Source: Verrucomicrobiota bacterium (GTDB lineage: Bacteria; Verrucomicrobiota; Verrucomicrobiia; Methylacidiphilales; Verrucolacustridaceae). Taken from it: a DNA stretch of 19,289 bases. The notes below the pieces were generated by a model. That model did no database searches, was not told where the DNA came from, and saw only the letters and a list, made by a program, of their open reading frames with translations. Positions 1 to 7,763 of the stretch are shown piece after piece (the first letter of the stretch is position 1; the number at the start of each line of letters is the position of its first letter). The stretch is taken from NCBI GenBank assembly GCA_010028775.1, contig RHAF01000016.1:1-19289 (forward strand), in the 5' to 3' direction. Made by a program: the position numbers and the translations under genes.

Positions 1-1
1 G

Positions 2-598
2 CAGGTTTCCTTCTCCCTGGGCGCGGACCATACCTTTACCCCGACTTTATTTTTTAGCGGCCGTGCGGGCATCCAGCTGAATGACAACTTCGGCCTTTCG
101 GACAACTCCGCAGTCATTTCCGCTGGGGGTATGGGCAGTGGTGAAGTGGAGATTCAGGCCTATCCTTTTGCCTCCCTCTCCGGCACCTGGAATTACGAGC
201 AAAAGAGTTTTGCTTCTGCCGGATTTTCCATGCAGGTCCAGCAATCCAATTTCGCCACCATCTCGGATTCCCAGGGGTATACCGTGAATCTGAACTGGGA
301 TCATTACTTCACGGACAAGTTCTCCGTTATCCAAAGCTTTTATATCAATTTGGCGACTTTCACCCCCAACTTAACCCAGGATCAGACATTGGCTCTGAAT
401 GCCGGAAATTATCAGGGCAGTGGCCAACAAACGACCGTTACTTACCAATGCAAATTCAACTATGAATTTTACCCCTATCTGTCAGCTGAGTTCGGCTGGA
501 CTTACACTAGCTACGGATCGTATTTCGATCAAAACAACAGCAACGGTGGAAGTTATACGAGGAATCAGGTTTACCTGGGACTGAGGGGAACCTACTGA
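2..598 (+). CDS. Outer-membrane beta-barrel protein, C-terminal part (5' end outside window)
   Basis: The frame is open from the first bases of the window and ends at TGA 596-598, so only the last 198 residues are seen. They are alternating polar/aromatic stretches rich in Gly, Ser, Asn, Tyr and Phe, with no long hydrophobic helix, and the chain ends in an aromatic residue (..YLGLRGTY). This is typical of outer-membrane beta-strands recognised by the BAM machinery. An ATG at position 131 is internal and should not be taken as the start. The next genes are a Wzc-type kinase and a Wza-like export protein. By context this is therefore probably the beta-barrel of an exopolysaccharide export locus, similar to the putative beta-barrel porin families often found there. 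The exact family cannot be named from this fragment. Confidence 0.75.
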   Translation, partial: QVSFSLGADHTFTPTLFFSGRAGIQLNDNFGLSDNSAVISAGGMGSGEVEIQAYPFASLSGTWNYEQKSFASAGFSMQVQQSNFATISDSQGYTVNLNWDHYFTDKFSVIQSFYINLATFTPNLTQDQTLALNAGNYQGSGQQTTVTYQCKFNYEFYPYLSAEFGWTYTSYGSYFDQNNSNGGSYTRNQVYLGLRGTY

Positions 599-633
599 TT
601 GCGGAATACGTTTATCCAAGCTAGTTTAGAATT

Positions 634-2970
634 GTGAACAGCGGATCCCCCCCACCATCCCCCGCGGGATCGGGAAGCGGTTACGGCTATGGTTACGGGT
701 ATGGTTCCGCCGCTTCCAATGAATCGTCCTTCCACGTCAATGACCTTTGGCGGGTCATTAAGAACCGTTGGCCCACCTCCACCACCATCATTGTTTTGGT
801 CGTGGCCACTGGTTTTGTCGTCACCAAGCTTCAGCCCAAGATTTACGAATCCTCGGCCGTCCTCCGTGTTGAGAAGGAAAATCGCGATCTCCAGGTCTTT
901 CAGTCGGCCATGGAGGGTTTTGACCCGATTTTCTTTCAGACCGAATTCGAAATGATCCAGAGCAAAAAAGTGCTCTATCCGGTGATTCAAAAACTGGACA
1001 TTGCCGGGCGTCTGGCCAAATCCATGGAACTTCCCGAAGGCTCGCTCAATGAGGAGCAGGCTTTCCAGATTTTCCGCAAAAATAGCCTTGAGGTGAGGCC
1101 CTTCCGAAACACCAAGCTCATCGAGATCGTATGCAACAGCCAGAAACCCGAGGAGGCCGCCCTTTACGCCAACACGATTGCGGATGCCTACGAGGAGATC
1201 CGCAGGAGCGAAATCGCGGGGAAAAGCGATGCCGGTCTGAAGGCGCTTGAAAGCGAGGTCGAGAAGCAGAGGAAACTTGTCTCGGAATCCGCCGCCAAAA
1301 TAGAAAAACTCCGCAAAGATCTGAAAATCGACGAACTCCCGGGTTCTTCCGCGCAAGTGCAGTCCACGACCCTTGCCGACATGGAAATACAGAGAAAAGA
1401 AAGTCAACTAAGCGAATTGCGCGCCGACATGATTTCAAGAAAAGTCCGTCTAGAAAAAGTCGCGGATCTGAGCATTGAGCAACTGGAGTCCACCCTGCCG
1501 GCCTTGAATCTGGAGGACGCGACCACGGCCTCCACCAAACAGCAATATTTGCAGGCTCTCCAGAATGTGGCGCAAATGCAAAAGCAGGGATATGGGAAAA
1601 AACACCCCGAGATGGAGGCGGCGGTCAAGGTGGTGACCGAGCGGCGCGACCAACTGAACAAGCTGGTTTCCGGGATTCGCCGAGCCCTCTCCATCGATCT
1701 CAGCGTCGCCCAAGCCAAGGTGGAATCCCTGGAGAAAGAGGTGGCGGAATTACGGGAAAAGTTAAGAACCGACCGAACAGACCGCCTGGCACCTTATAAT
1801 GAGGCGCGAAGAGACTTTGAAACACAAAGCCAACTCCTCGATGTTCTCACCTCGCGCTACCGGCAGCAGTCGGTTGAGTCGAAAATCGAGACGCGCCCGG
1901 TGCAGATCGTGAATAAGGCAGAGCCCTCTGTCCGGCCGATCAAGCCCAACATGCGGACGAATCTCGCGCTCAGTATGGCCGTGGGCCTGATTTTGGGTCT
2001 CAGCCTTGCATTCTTTATCGAATATCTAGATACGAGCATCAAAACGATGGATGACGTGGAAAAACACCTCGGGGTGAGTGTTTTGGCGGTCATCCCCAAG
2101 GGGGCCAAGTTCCTTTCCATGGATGACCCGAGTTCACGCTTTGCCGAGGGATACCGAATCCTTAGCGCCAAACTCAATCTTACAGGTTCCCGGGAGGTGG
2201 CTAGGTCGATCACCGTTCTAAGTGGGGGTCCAGGGGAGGGGAAATCCACCACGGCTTTCAACCTGGCATGGGTATGTGCCCAAAGCGGCATGAAAGTGCT
2301 GGTGATCGACGCGGATATCCGCCGGCCATCGATGCATAATGCCTGCGGAATTGAGAATACCCTCGGACTGGGCGAGTGGTTGGCGGGCCAAGCCTCCCTC
2401 GATGAACTAATCCAAACAACCAGCACGGCGAACCTTGAGATATTGACCGCCGGCAGCTTGGGGCCTGAGGAGCTTGGGGGATTTAGCCGTGCCCGGTTCG
2501 GATCCTTGCTGGAAATATGTAGATCGAACTATGACGTCATCGTGGTCGATTCCCCTCCTGTGTTGGGAATCAGCGATGCTTCGGTGGTTTGTCAGGAGGT
2601 CGACGTAACCTTGCTTTTGATACAACACCGCAGATATCCACGCAACGTGTCCATTCGGGCAAAACGGGTCATCGATGAAGTTGGCGGGAAGCTGTTCGGG
2701 GTCATTCTCAACAACGTCAACATCAAAACGGACGACAACTATTATTATTATGCGGGATATTCCACGCAATACGGTTACAAACGGCGAACCCCGAGGGGTG
2801 TCAGGAAAGAATCCACACCCTCCCAAAGTGGAGAGGTCGTGGATCCGCAGTCCAACAAAGGGGAGACGGTCCCGGAGGTCCCCATCTCGGGTCAGTTTGC
2901 CGAGAATGAAAACCCGTCCTCGACCCGGGTGACTTATATCCGCCCCCCGCAGGATGAAGACCGCTTTTAA
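634..2970 (+). CDS. Polysaccharide chain-length regulator / tyrosine autokinase (Wzc-like BY-kinase)
   Basis: 778-residue inner-membrane protein that in this family controls exopolysaccharide polymer length and export through cycles of tyrosine autophosphorylation. A Wzz domain has a first membrane helix at about residues 50-66, a long charged coiled coil (about 200-400), then the Pro-rich segment and second helix (about 430-466). The cytoplasmic kinase follows: Walker A GGPGEGKST (531-539), Walker A' VLVIDADIRRP (from 555) and Walker B DVIVVDSPP (from 634). A tyrosine cluster of seven Tyr lies at residues 703-715. Oddities are a Gly-Tyr repeat at residues 17-24 and a 60-residue Pro/Ser/Glu-rich tail after the tyrosine cluster. 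The start is GTG 634: a stop lies in frame just upstream (622-624) and the next Met comes only after the first helix. There is no Shine-Dalgarno. It overlaps the next gene by 17 bases. Confidence 0.93.
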   Translation: MNSGSPPPSPAGSGSGYGYGYGYGSAASNESSFHVNDLWRVIKNRWPTSTTIIVLVVATGFVVTKLQPKIYESSAVLRVEKENRDLQVFQSAMEGFDPIFFQTEFEMIQSKKVLYPVIQKLDIAGRLAKSMELPEGSLNEEQAFQIFRKNSLEVRPFRNTKLIEIVCNSQKPEEAALYANTIADAYEEIRRSEIAGKSDAGLKALESEVEKQRKLVSESAAKIEKLRKDLKIDELPGSSAQVQSTTLADMEIQRKESQLSELRADMISRKVRLEKVADLSIEQLESTLPALNLEDATTASTKQQYLQALQNVAQMQKQGYGKKHPEMEAAVKVVTERRDQLNKLVSGIRRALSIDLSVAQAKVESLEKEVAELREKLRTDRTDRLAPYNEARRDFETQSQLLDVLTSRYRQQSVESKIETRPVQIVNKAEPSVRPIKPNMRTNLALSMAVGLILGLSLAFFIEYLDTSIKTMDDVEKHLGVSVLAVIPKGAKFLSMDDPSSRFAEGYRILSAKLNLTGSREVARSITVLSGGPGEGKSTTAFNLAWVCAQSGMKVLVIDADIRRPSMHNACGIENTLGLGEWLAGQASLDELIQTTSTANLEILTAGSLGPEELGGFSRARFGSLLEICRSNYDVIVVDSPPVLGISDASVVCQEVDVTLLLIQHRRYPRNVSIRAKRVIDEVGGKLFGVILNNVNIKTDDNYYYYAGYSTQYGYKRRTPRGVRKESTPSQSGEVVDPQSNKGETVPEVPISGQFAENENPSSTRVTYIRPPQDEDRF
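679..705 (+). repeat. Gly-Tyr codon repeat at the N-terminus of the tyrosine kinase
   Basis: Short tandem repeat of Gly-Tyr codons (GGT TAC GGC TAT GGT TAC GGG TAT GGT) encoding Tyr17, 19, 21 and 23 of the Wzc-like kinase, upstream of its first membrane helix and therefore predicted cytoplasmic. Synonymous codons alternate, so the peptide repeat is better conserved than the DNA repeat. Confidence 0.7.
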
Positions 2971-3670
2971 GCCAAAATTGAAGAAGCTCATCCTCCTTTT
3001 CCCTGTCGGATATTTTGTTTCCACGACCCTCTCCGGTCAGTCGCTCCATTTGGGTGGGGGAGGATCTTCCGTGTTTGACAACGGACAGGCTCCTGCTGTG
3101 ACGACTCCGCTGGCGATCGATCCGATGTCGGGAGTCCCCAGTTCCCCCAAGGCGGCGCAGGATCCTGTCGCCCCGGGTCTCGATGTGAGTGATTTGCTGC
3201 GCATCGGTGACACCGTCATTATTCGTCTGACCGGGGTGCCCACAGCGGACCAGGGAATCTTCGAGGTAAAAATTGATGAAAGCGGAAAGATCTCGATGCC
3301 CTATATCGGCAGCGTTTCTGCGGCCAATGCTACAACCGTCCAGCTTAAAAAAATGATCGAAAGCACCTATATCAAGGAGGAAATCTTCACCAATCCGAAC
3401 GTGACAGTTGATCTTAAGGAACAGCGTTTTGTCGATGTGACTGGTGAGGTGCGCATGCCCCAAAGGGTTCCCTACACCAAAGACCTGACCGCCATGGGCG
3501 CGGTGGCGGCCTGTGGTGGATTCACGGATTTTGCCAATCGTCGCAAAGTTAAGCTTACCCAAGGCGGAGTGACGCGGGAGTTTAACGCCAAGGAAATTCA
3601 GGCCGACCAGGGAAGGGATATCAAGCTCACACCAAACGACAAAATTCAGGTGGATCGGAGCATTTTCTGA
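2954..3670 (+). CDS. Polysaccharide biosynthesis/export protein (Wza-like, Poly_export/SLBB)
   Basis: 238 residues. A basic N-terminus and hydrophobic segment (about residues 10-28) look like a Sec signal peptide. The body from about residue 74 (DVSDLLRIGDTVIIRL) matches the polysaccharide export domain, followed by an SLBB-type repeat (from about 155, VDVTGEVRMPQRVPY). Family members line the periplasmic/outer-membrane channel through which capsule or exopolysaccharide leaves. Unlike classical Wza, I see no lipobox Cys near the N-terminus. The protein is also much shorter than E. coli Wza, so the C-terminal outer-membrane helix ring is probably missing. The beta-barrel gene upstream could supply the pore (inference). 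Its ATG lies inside the end of the kinase gene (17-base overlap), indicating co-translation. Confidence 0.9.
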   Translation: MKTAFKPKLKKLILLFPVGYFVSTTLSGQSLHLGGGGSSVFDNGQAPAVTTPLAIDPMSGVPSSPKAAQDPVAPGLDVSDLLRIGDTVIIRLTGVPTADQGIFEVKIDESGKISMPYIGSVSAANATTVQLKKMIESTYIKEEIFTNPNVTVDLKEQRFVDVTGEVRMPQRVPYTKDLTAMGAVAACGGFTDFANRRKVKLTQGGVTREFNAKEIQADQGRDIKLTPNDKIQVDRSIF

Positions 3671-3684
3671 GGGGAAGGATTGCC

Positions 3685-4236
3685 TTGTTTGGGGGGAGTT
3701 TCGACCCCTTTCACGTCGGGCATTTTCTGGTGGCCCAAGCGGTGTGGGAATTATTCAGGCCTGCACGGGTGATCTTTTTGCCCTGCTCCCATTCCCCCCT
3801 CAAGAAGTCTAGACCGATGGCATCCGACTCGCTGCGGCTATCTCTGCTGAGGGGGGGGCTCCGGGGTGTTCCTTGGGCCCAGGTCTCGGATTGGGAATTG
3901 CGCCAAAAGGGCCCTTCTTACTCCATCCATACCGCCCTTCACTGGAAGAGTGTTCATCCCGGATCGGAACTGGATTGGATCCTGGGATCCGACCAATGGA
4001 GTCAGATCCGGTCCTGGAGAAATTATCGGGAATTAGGAAAGATAGTCCGGTTTCTGGTGTTCCCGCGTCCGGAGATGCCGAAACCTGTGCGCGGACTGCG
4101 AATGAGGATCATTCCCATGCGTTTTGACCTTTCCGCGAGCGATATCCGCTCAAGGATCCGGTTGGGTAAGCCGGTCAGGGGCATGGTTCTTTCCCCGGTG
4201 GAGAGGATGATTCAGATAACGGGGAGTTACCGCTAA
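3685..4236 (+). CDS. nadD: Nicotinate-nucleotide adenylyltransferase
   Basis: Transfers AMP from ATP to nicotinic acid mononucleotide to give deamido-NAD, the penultimate step of NAD synthesis. The nucleotidyltransferase motif GGSFDPFHVGH is at the very N-terminus, and the family's C-terminal SASDIRSRI signature is present (usual form S-S-T-x-I-R). About 183 residues if started at TTG 3685, which has AAGG five to six bases upstream. That start removes part of the first beta-strand: the codons just upstream read R-G-R-I-A-L, matching the usual NadD beginning. CTG 3667 (overlapping the previous stop as CTGA) or ATT 3679 are therefore real alternatives. It is followed by rsfS with a 1-base overlap (TAATG), a common bacterial pairing. 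Confidence 0.92.
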   Translation: MFGGSFDPFHVGHFLVAQAVWELFRPARVIFLPCSHSPLKKSRPMASDSLRLSLLRGGLRGVPWAQVSDWELRQKGPSYSIHTALHWKSVHPGSELDWILGSDQWSQIRSWRNYRELGKIVRFLVFPRPEMPKPVRGLRMRIIPMRFDLSASDIRSRIRLGKPVRGMVLSPVERMIQITGSYR

Positions 4237-4580
4237 TGGATGAGGGGATCGAGCTGGCCAAGAAATGCCGGGAATTGGCCGAAAATAAGAAAGCCCTTCA
4301 TCCGGTGGTGTTGGATCTGCGCGAGGTGGGAGGTCCTGCGGATTACTTTCTGGTGGTCTCGGGGGACAGTGAACCCCATCTCAAGGCGATTTCTGGTGAA
4401 ATTGAAAAAGGAGTGAAGCAGTCCCTGCAGAGACGTCCCTTTCGTGTTTCGGGAAACTCCGCCAGCCAGTGGACCATTCTTGACTACGGGGATGTCCTGG
4501 TTCATGTCATGCATTCGGGGCGAAGGAACTTTTACCGTCTGGAGGATCTCTGGGGGGATGCCCCGAGAATTGAACTGTAG
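4236..4580 (+). CDS. rsfS: Ribosomal silencing factor RsfS
   Basis: 114-residue member of the RsfS/YbeB/Iojap family, which binds ribosomal protein uL14 on the large subunit and blocks subunit joining when nutrients are short. The family hallmarks are present: ADYFLVVSG near residue 33, the SQWTILDYGDVLVHVM segment (about 74-90), and the R-x-F-Y-x-L-E-x-L-W end. The start ATG 4236 shares its A with the nadD stop, so translation is coupled. A GGGGAG lies about nine bases upstream. It is convergent with argS, 14 bases away. Confidence 0.95.
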   Translation: MDEGIELAKKCRELAENKKALHPVVLDLREVGGPADYFLVVSGDSEPHLKAISGEIEKGVKQSLQRRPFRVSGNSASQWTILDYGDVLVHVMHSGRRNFYRLEDLWGDAPRIEL

Positions 4581-4594
4581 GCTTGCGGTAAGTT

Positions 4595-6298
4595 TTACAT
4601 CTCCTCGAGTGTTCGGATGCCCAGAAGGGTGAGGCCATCCCGCAAAATATCCCCCGTCAATCCAACCAAGGTCAGGCGGGAATCCCGCAGGGCCGTCGAG
4701 GGGGCCTGCAAAACAGGGCAGGCCTCGAAAAAGCGATGGTACATTCCTGCCACTGCGTAAAGATATCCGCAGAGGTGATGGGGTTTTCGCTCCGATGCCG
4801 CCAAGACCACAGCATCCCCATAAAGAAGCAGTTGCCGGGCCAGTTCCTCTTCAGCGGGCTCCTCTAGCATCAAAGGATGGTTGGGGGTCATGGTCAGGCA
4901 TGCTTTTCTGAGGATGGAGCGGGTTCTCACATAGGCATTGAGAATGTAGGGGGCGGTGTTTCCATCAAAGGCCAGAAGCTTTTCCCAGGTGAAGACATAA
5001 TCGAGATTCCTGCCGGGCAACTGATCGGCATATTTGAGGCTGGCGATCCCCAGAAGCTCCGCTTTTTCCGACAATTGGTTCCCGGAAAGGTCCGGGCGCT
5101 TTTCCCGAAGAATCACGGAGGCCCTCTCCTTGGCTTCGCGCAGTAGTTCGGAAAGTTTGATCGGAGTACCGTCCCGGCTTTTGAGGGGTTTTCGGTCCGG
5201 CCCGAGTATGGTTCCGAACCAGACATGTTCCAGTTCCGCGTGCTGGCCCCATTTTTCCGCTGTATTGAACAACCAACGGAAGTGAAGCTGTTGCCGTCCG
5301 TCGGTGACATAAATGATCCGATCCGCTTTCAGATCACGGATCCGGGAGCGCAGGGCGGCCAGATCGGTTGTCCCATAGAGAAAGGCTCCATCGGATTTTC
5401 GGATCAAAAAAGGTTCCTCGGAGATTTCCGGGTTGGCGACCACCACCGCGCCTTGGCTGACCGAGGCGATTTTGGAATGCAGCAACTCCTCCACCAGGGC
5501 AGGTAACTCTTCATGGTAGGCGCTTTCCCCTTTCTCCAGGTCAAAGGTCACGCCGAGTTGGCGGTAAATTTCCCGGAAATGGTCGGAGGATCGTTGGCAG
5601 AATAGTTTCCAGTCCCTTATCCTCTCCGGGTCTCCGGACTGCAGGGCGGCCAGTTCGGCCCTGGCCTTCTCCATTTTAGCCGGGTCGGACTCAGCCTCCT
5701 GATGCCCTTTCTTGTAAAATTCCTCCAGCTGGTCGATGGCATGATCCGGATCGATGGGTGGGCGACCGGCGGCACGGTACGCTAGCAGGAGCTTCCCGAA
5801 TTGGGTGCCCCAGTCTCCCAGATGGTTGATGCGGATGACGCGGTGCCCCAATCGGCCGAGCATCCTGGCCAGCGTGTCCCCCAGTAATGTGGAGCGGATG
5901 TGACCCACGTGCATGGACTTGGCGATGTTGGGGGAACTGAAGTCCACCACGATGGTTTCCGGATTGGTTGTTTTGGGAACACCCAAGGAGGGATCTCTCC
6001 TGAGCTCCTGGAGGGCAGTGGCTACCGCCCGGGGCATCGCCCGATAATTGACAAATCCTCCCCCCGCCACTTCCGGTTTTTCCCAATCGGGCGGGGGAGA
6101 GCACTCGCTCGCCAGCCGATTGGCGATCTCCCGCCCGTTTCCACCTGTCTCTTTGGCGGCAACCATGGGAAAGTGGGTTTGAAAGTGACCGTGCCGAGCG
6201 TCGGCGCAAGGTCGAACCCATGGGCCGGGCCCGACTTGAGGATAATTTGCCATGACCCAGGTGTTGACCCGGGCTTCCAGTTGGGCGCGAAGTGACAT
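4595..6298 (-). CDS. argS: Arginyl-tRNA synthetase
   Basis: 567 residues, class I aminoacyl-tRNA synthetase that charges tRNA-Arg. It has an N-terminal ArgS-specific tRNA-recognition domain, the HIGH-type signature as HVGH (residues 130-133, within SSPNIAKSMHVGHIRST), and a degenerate KMSKS loop (KPLKSRDGTPIKLSELL), as is usual in ArgS. A C-terminal DALR anticodon-binding domain starts near NAYVRTRSILRKA and ends in LGIRTLEEM. The length matches the family. Its ATG overlaps the stop of the upstream PTS EIIA gene in an ATGA arrangement. There is no recognisable Shine-Dalgarno. Confidence 0.97.
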   Translation of the reverse strand: MSLRAQLEARVNTWVMANYPQVGPGPWVRPCADARHGHFQTHFPMVAAKETGGNGREIANRLASECSPPPDWEKPEVAGGGFVNYRAMPRAVATALQELRRDPSLGVPKTTNPETIVVDFSSPNIAKSMHVGHIRSTLLGDTLARMLGRLGHRVIRINHLGDWGTQFGKLLLAYRAAGRPPIDPDHAIDQLEEFYKKGHQEAESDPAKMEKARAELAALQSGDPERIRDWKLFCQRSSDHFREIYRQLGVTFDLEKGESAYHEELPALVEELLHSKIASVSQGAVVVANPEISEEPFLIRKSDGAFLYGTTDLAALRSRIRDLKADRIIYVTDGRQQLHFRWLFNTAEKWGQHAELEHVWFGTILGPDRKPLKSRDGTPIKLSELLREAKERASVILREKRPDLSGNQLSEKAELLGIASLKYADQLPGRNLDYVFTWEKLLAFDGNTAPYILNAYVRTRSILRKACLTMTPNHPLMLEEPAEEELARQLLLYGDAVVLAASERKPHHLCGYLYAVAGMYHRFFEACPVLQAPSTALRDSRLTLVGLTGDILRDGLTLLGIRTLEEM

Positions 6299-6753
6299 CA
6301 GGGGGTGCGAAGGAGAGCGAGGATCTCTGCCGCGCCTGATGCGTGGAGGATTTTCGACTTCACTCCCCTGCGATTGAAGAATTTGGCCACCGTGGCAAGG
6401 GTCTGGAGATGGGCCTGGTTCTGATCCGGCGGAACAAGAATCAGAAAGAAAATATTCACCAACTTTCCGTCGACCGAGTCACAGGCGATGCCTTTGAGGC
6501 TACGCGCCATAAGGGTGCAAAGTTTTGGAAGTTTGGGAATGGTGGCGTGGGGAAGGGCGAAGCCGCCGCCCATTGCAGTGGTCATTTTATCCTCCCTTGC
6601 TTGGAGGCATTCCAGGATTGTGCCAACCAACTCCATCTTTACAAATCCTTTATCCACAAGGAATTGCACCATAATTTTGTAAGCGGATTTTCGATCCTGC
6701 GACTGCAGATCTGGAATCAGGTTCGTTTCGTTAATGAGTTCGGAAACTGTCAC
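6298..6753 (-). CDS. PTS EIIA component, PtsN (nitrogen/fructose-type) family
   Basis: 151 residues matching PTS EIIA type 2. The phosphorylatable histidine is His69 in GGGFALPHATIP, followed by the family's conserved core and C-terminal helices. No EIIB or EIIC partner is nearby, so a regulatory role like PtsN (EIIA-Ntr) is more likely than sugar transport; that is inference. It starts with GTG 6753, with no Shine-Dalgarno (the bases before it read CCTCCT). It lies 12 bases after the protease-like gene and overlaps argS by one base, so the three form one transcription unit. Confidence 0.88.
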   Translation of the reverse strand: MTVSELINETNLIPDLQSQDRKSAYKIMVQFLVDKGFVKMELVGTILECLQAREDKMTTAMGGGFALPHATIPKLPKLCTLMARSLKGIACDSVDGKLVNIFFLILVPPDQNQAHLQTLATVAKFFNRRGVKSKILHASGAAEILALLRTP

Positions 6754-6765
6754 AGGAGGTTGGTT

Positions 6766-7497
6766 TTAGGCGGGTTGTGGCAGGTAGCGCAAGATGAGCC
6801 CCGTGAGCCAATGGACCAGTTCCGTATAGGTCCTCAGCCATTCGGAGCCCAGTATCATCATGGTCTGGGAGGCAGGCATGGGTCGCAAAGCGGCCCATAT
6901 AAGGGTGCCGATAAGCATGAGGTTTCCAATCAGGATCAGGGAGATGGAAAAAATCCGCCCATAGACCAAAAAATCCGGTTGGCGCGTGGGTATGAGGGAG
7001 AGAGTGAATGCATAATGGTATCCCCAGACCGCCCCCCATATCCCAAGGGCGGGAAGGGCATAACGCGTCAGCTCGGGCCAGATCCGGCCCCAGGCAAGCC
7101 ATAGCACGGCCACTAATAAGGGGTAAAAGGGAAGAATGTAGGGGGCCAGGCTGATCCAGGGGGAGACCCGGTCCGCGACAACTTTTCCCCCCTTATCCGC
7201 AACGTGAAGGGAGTGAATTTTCCCCCCACTCATCCAGACCGCCATGGCATGGGTCAATTCATGACCAAGAACGTAAATACCATGGGGACGTGGTAGAAAG
7301 AAATAAGCCCCCAAGGCGATACTGAATCCTCCGCCAAACACACCCAGCCCAACCCACGGAAAGGAGGGCATAGAGACAGCTCCTTGGAGGATCCTCGCAT
7401 AGGCCAGGAGTGTGGCGTATATGCCTGGCCAGAGAGCCAGGGCAAAGATGCAGCGCAGCAGGTTCATGGATTGACGGACACCCTCCTTTTGGGGCAT
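6766..7497 (-). CDS. M50-like membrane zinc metalloprotease (putative)
   Basis: 243 residues, strongly hydrophobic, with about six predicted membrane segments. The HExxH zinc motif HELTH lies at residues 79-83, followed by a GGKI turn and the segment SLAPYILPFYPLL, resembling the M50B-like group of uncharacterised site-2-protease relatives. The usual third-ligand motif of classical M50 proteases (a PxxLDGG-type Asp in a later helix) is not visible, so peptidase activity is unproven. It begins the unit with PTS EIIA and argS and is divergent from rpsT. The start used is ATG 7497, with AAAGG six bases upstream. A second in-frame ATG at 7467 would leave more room for promoters. Confidence 0.7.
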   Translation of the reverse strand: MPQKEGVRQSMNLLRCIFALALWPGIYATLLAYARILQGAVSMPSFPWVGLGVFGGGFSIALGAYFFLPRPHGIYVLGHELTHAMAVWMSGGKIHSLHVADKGGKVVADRVSPWISLAPYILPFYPLLVAVLWLAWGRIWPELTRYALPALGIWGAVWGYHYAFTLSLIPTRQPDFLVYGRIFSISLILIGNLMLIGTLIWAALRPMPASQTMMILGSEWLRTYTELVHWLTGLILRYLPQPA

Positions 7498-7500
7498 CCT
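7471..7500 (+). promoter_or_regulatory. Candidate promoter of rpsT
   Basis: TTGACG (7471-7476, 5/6 to the -35 consensus), an 18-base spacer and a weak CATCCT (7495-7500), ending eight bases before the rpsT ATG. It lies inside the first codons of the divergent protease gene. The -10 is poor, so support is modest. Confidence 0.3.
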
Positions 7501-7505
7501 TTACC

Positions 7506-7534
7506 TTTATGGCCAACACTGCCTCCGCTGCCAA
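7506..7534 (-). promoter_or_regulatory. Candidate sigma70-type promoter of the M50-like/PTS EIIA/argS unit
   Basis: On the minus strand TTGGCA (7534-7529) is followed by 17 bases and CATAAA (7511-7506). The predicted start point falls 7-8 bases further on, at the ATG at 7497. It lies inside the first codons of rpsT. Matches are 5/6 and 4/6 to consensus. Found by eye only. Confidence 0.35.
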
Positions 7535-7763
7535 ACAAGCCCGCGCCGCCTTGCGTCGCCGCGAGGTGAATCGCCGCCTGCTGGACACGGCCCGGCGTGC
7601 CCAGAAACAGCTTTTGGCTTTGATTTCTTCCGGAAAGAAGGAGGAGGCTTCCAAGCTTTTCCCTGAACTTCAGCGACGATTGGACCGTGCGGCCAAAGGG
7701 AAGGCGATACACCGCAACCGCTCTGCCCGCATCAAATCCAGGATTTCGCATCTCCTTCGTTAA
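7509..7763 (+). CDS. rpsT: 30S ribosomal protein S20
   Basis: 84 residues, highly basic (Arg/Lys/Ala-rich), starting MANTASAAKQARAALRR and continuing with the helical S20 fold, including the segment RAAKGKAIHRNRSARIKSRI. S20 is a primary 16S rRNA-binding protein needed for small-subunit assembly. The frame is open further upstream, but ATG 7509 gives the canonical N-terminus and family length. No Shine-Dalgarno precedes it. Its start lies 11 bases from the start of the divergent protease gene. Its TAA overlaps the stop of convergent ispE within one TTAA. Confidence 0.96.
   Translation: MANTASAAKQARAALRRREVNRRLLDTARRAQKQLLALISSGKKEEASKLFPELQRRLDRAAKGKAIHRNRSARIKSRISHLLR

Noticed and set aside
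592..1407. 271-codon minus-strand frame opposite the kinase gene
   Set aside because: The plus strand encodes the Wzz domain with conserved features; the minus frame has no motif and is explained by codon bias.
3667..3670. CTGA overlap seen twice (before nadD and before lptB) as a possible systematic CTG-start coupling signal
   Set aside because: Two cases are too few to exclude chance, and both genes have a competing start with a better ribosome-binding site; kept only as alternatives.
6754..6759. AGGAGG on the plus strand upstream of an open frame
   Set aside because: No credible plus-strand gene follows; it is the gap between the protease and PTS EIIA genes on the minus strand.
6343..7104. 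253-codon plus-strand frame across the PTS EIIA and protease genes
   Set aside because: It spans two well-supported minus-strand genes and their junction, with low-complexity, domain-free translation; a shadow frame.
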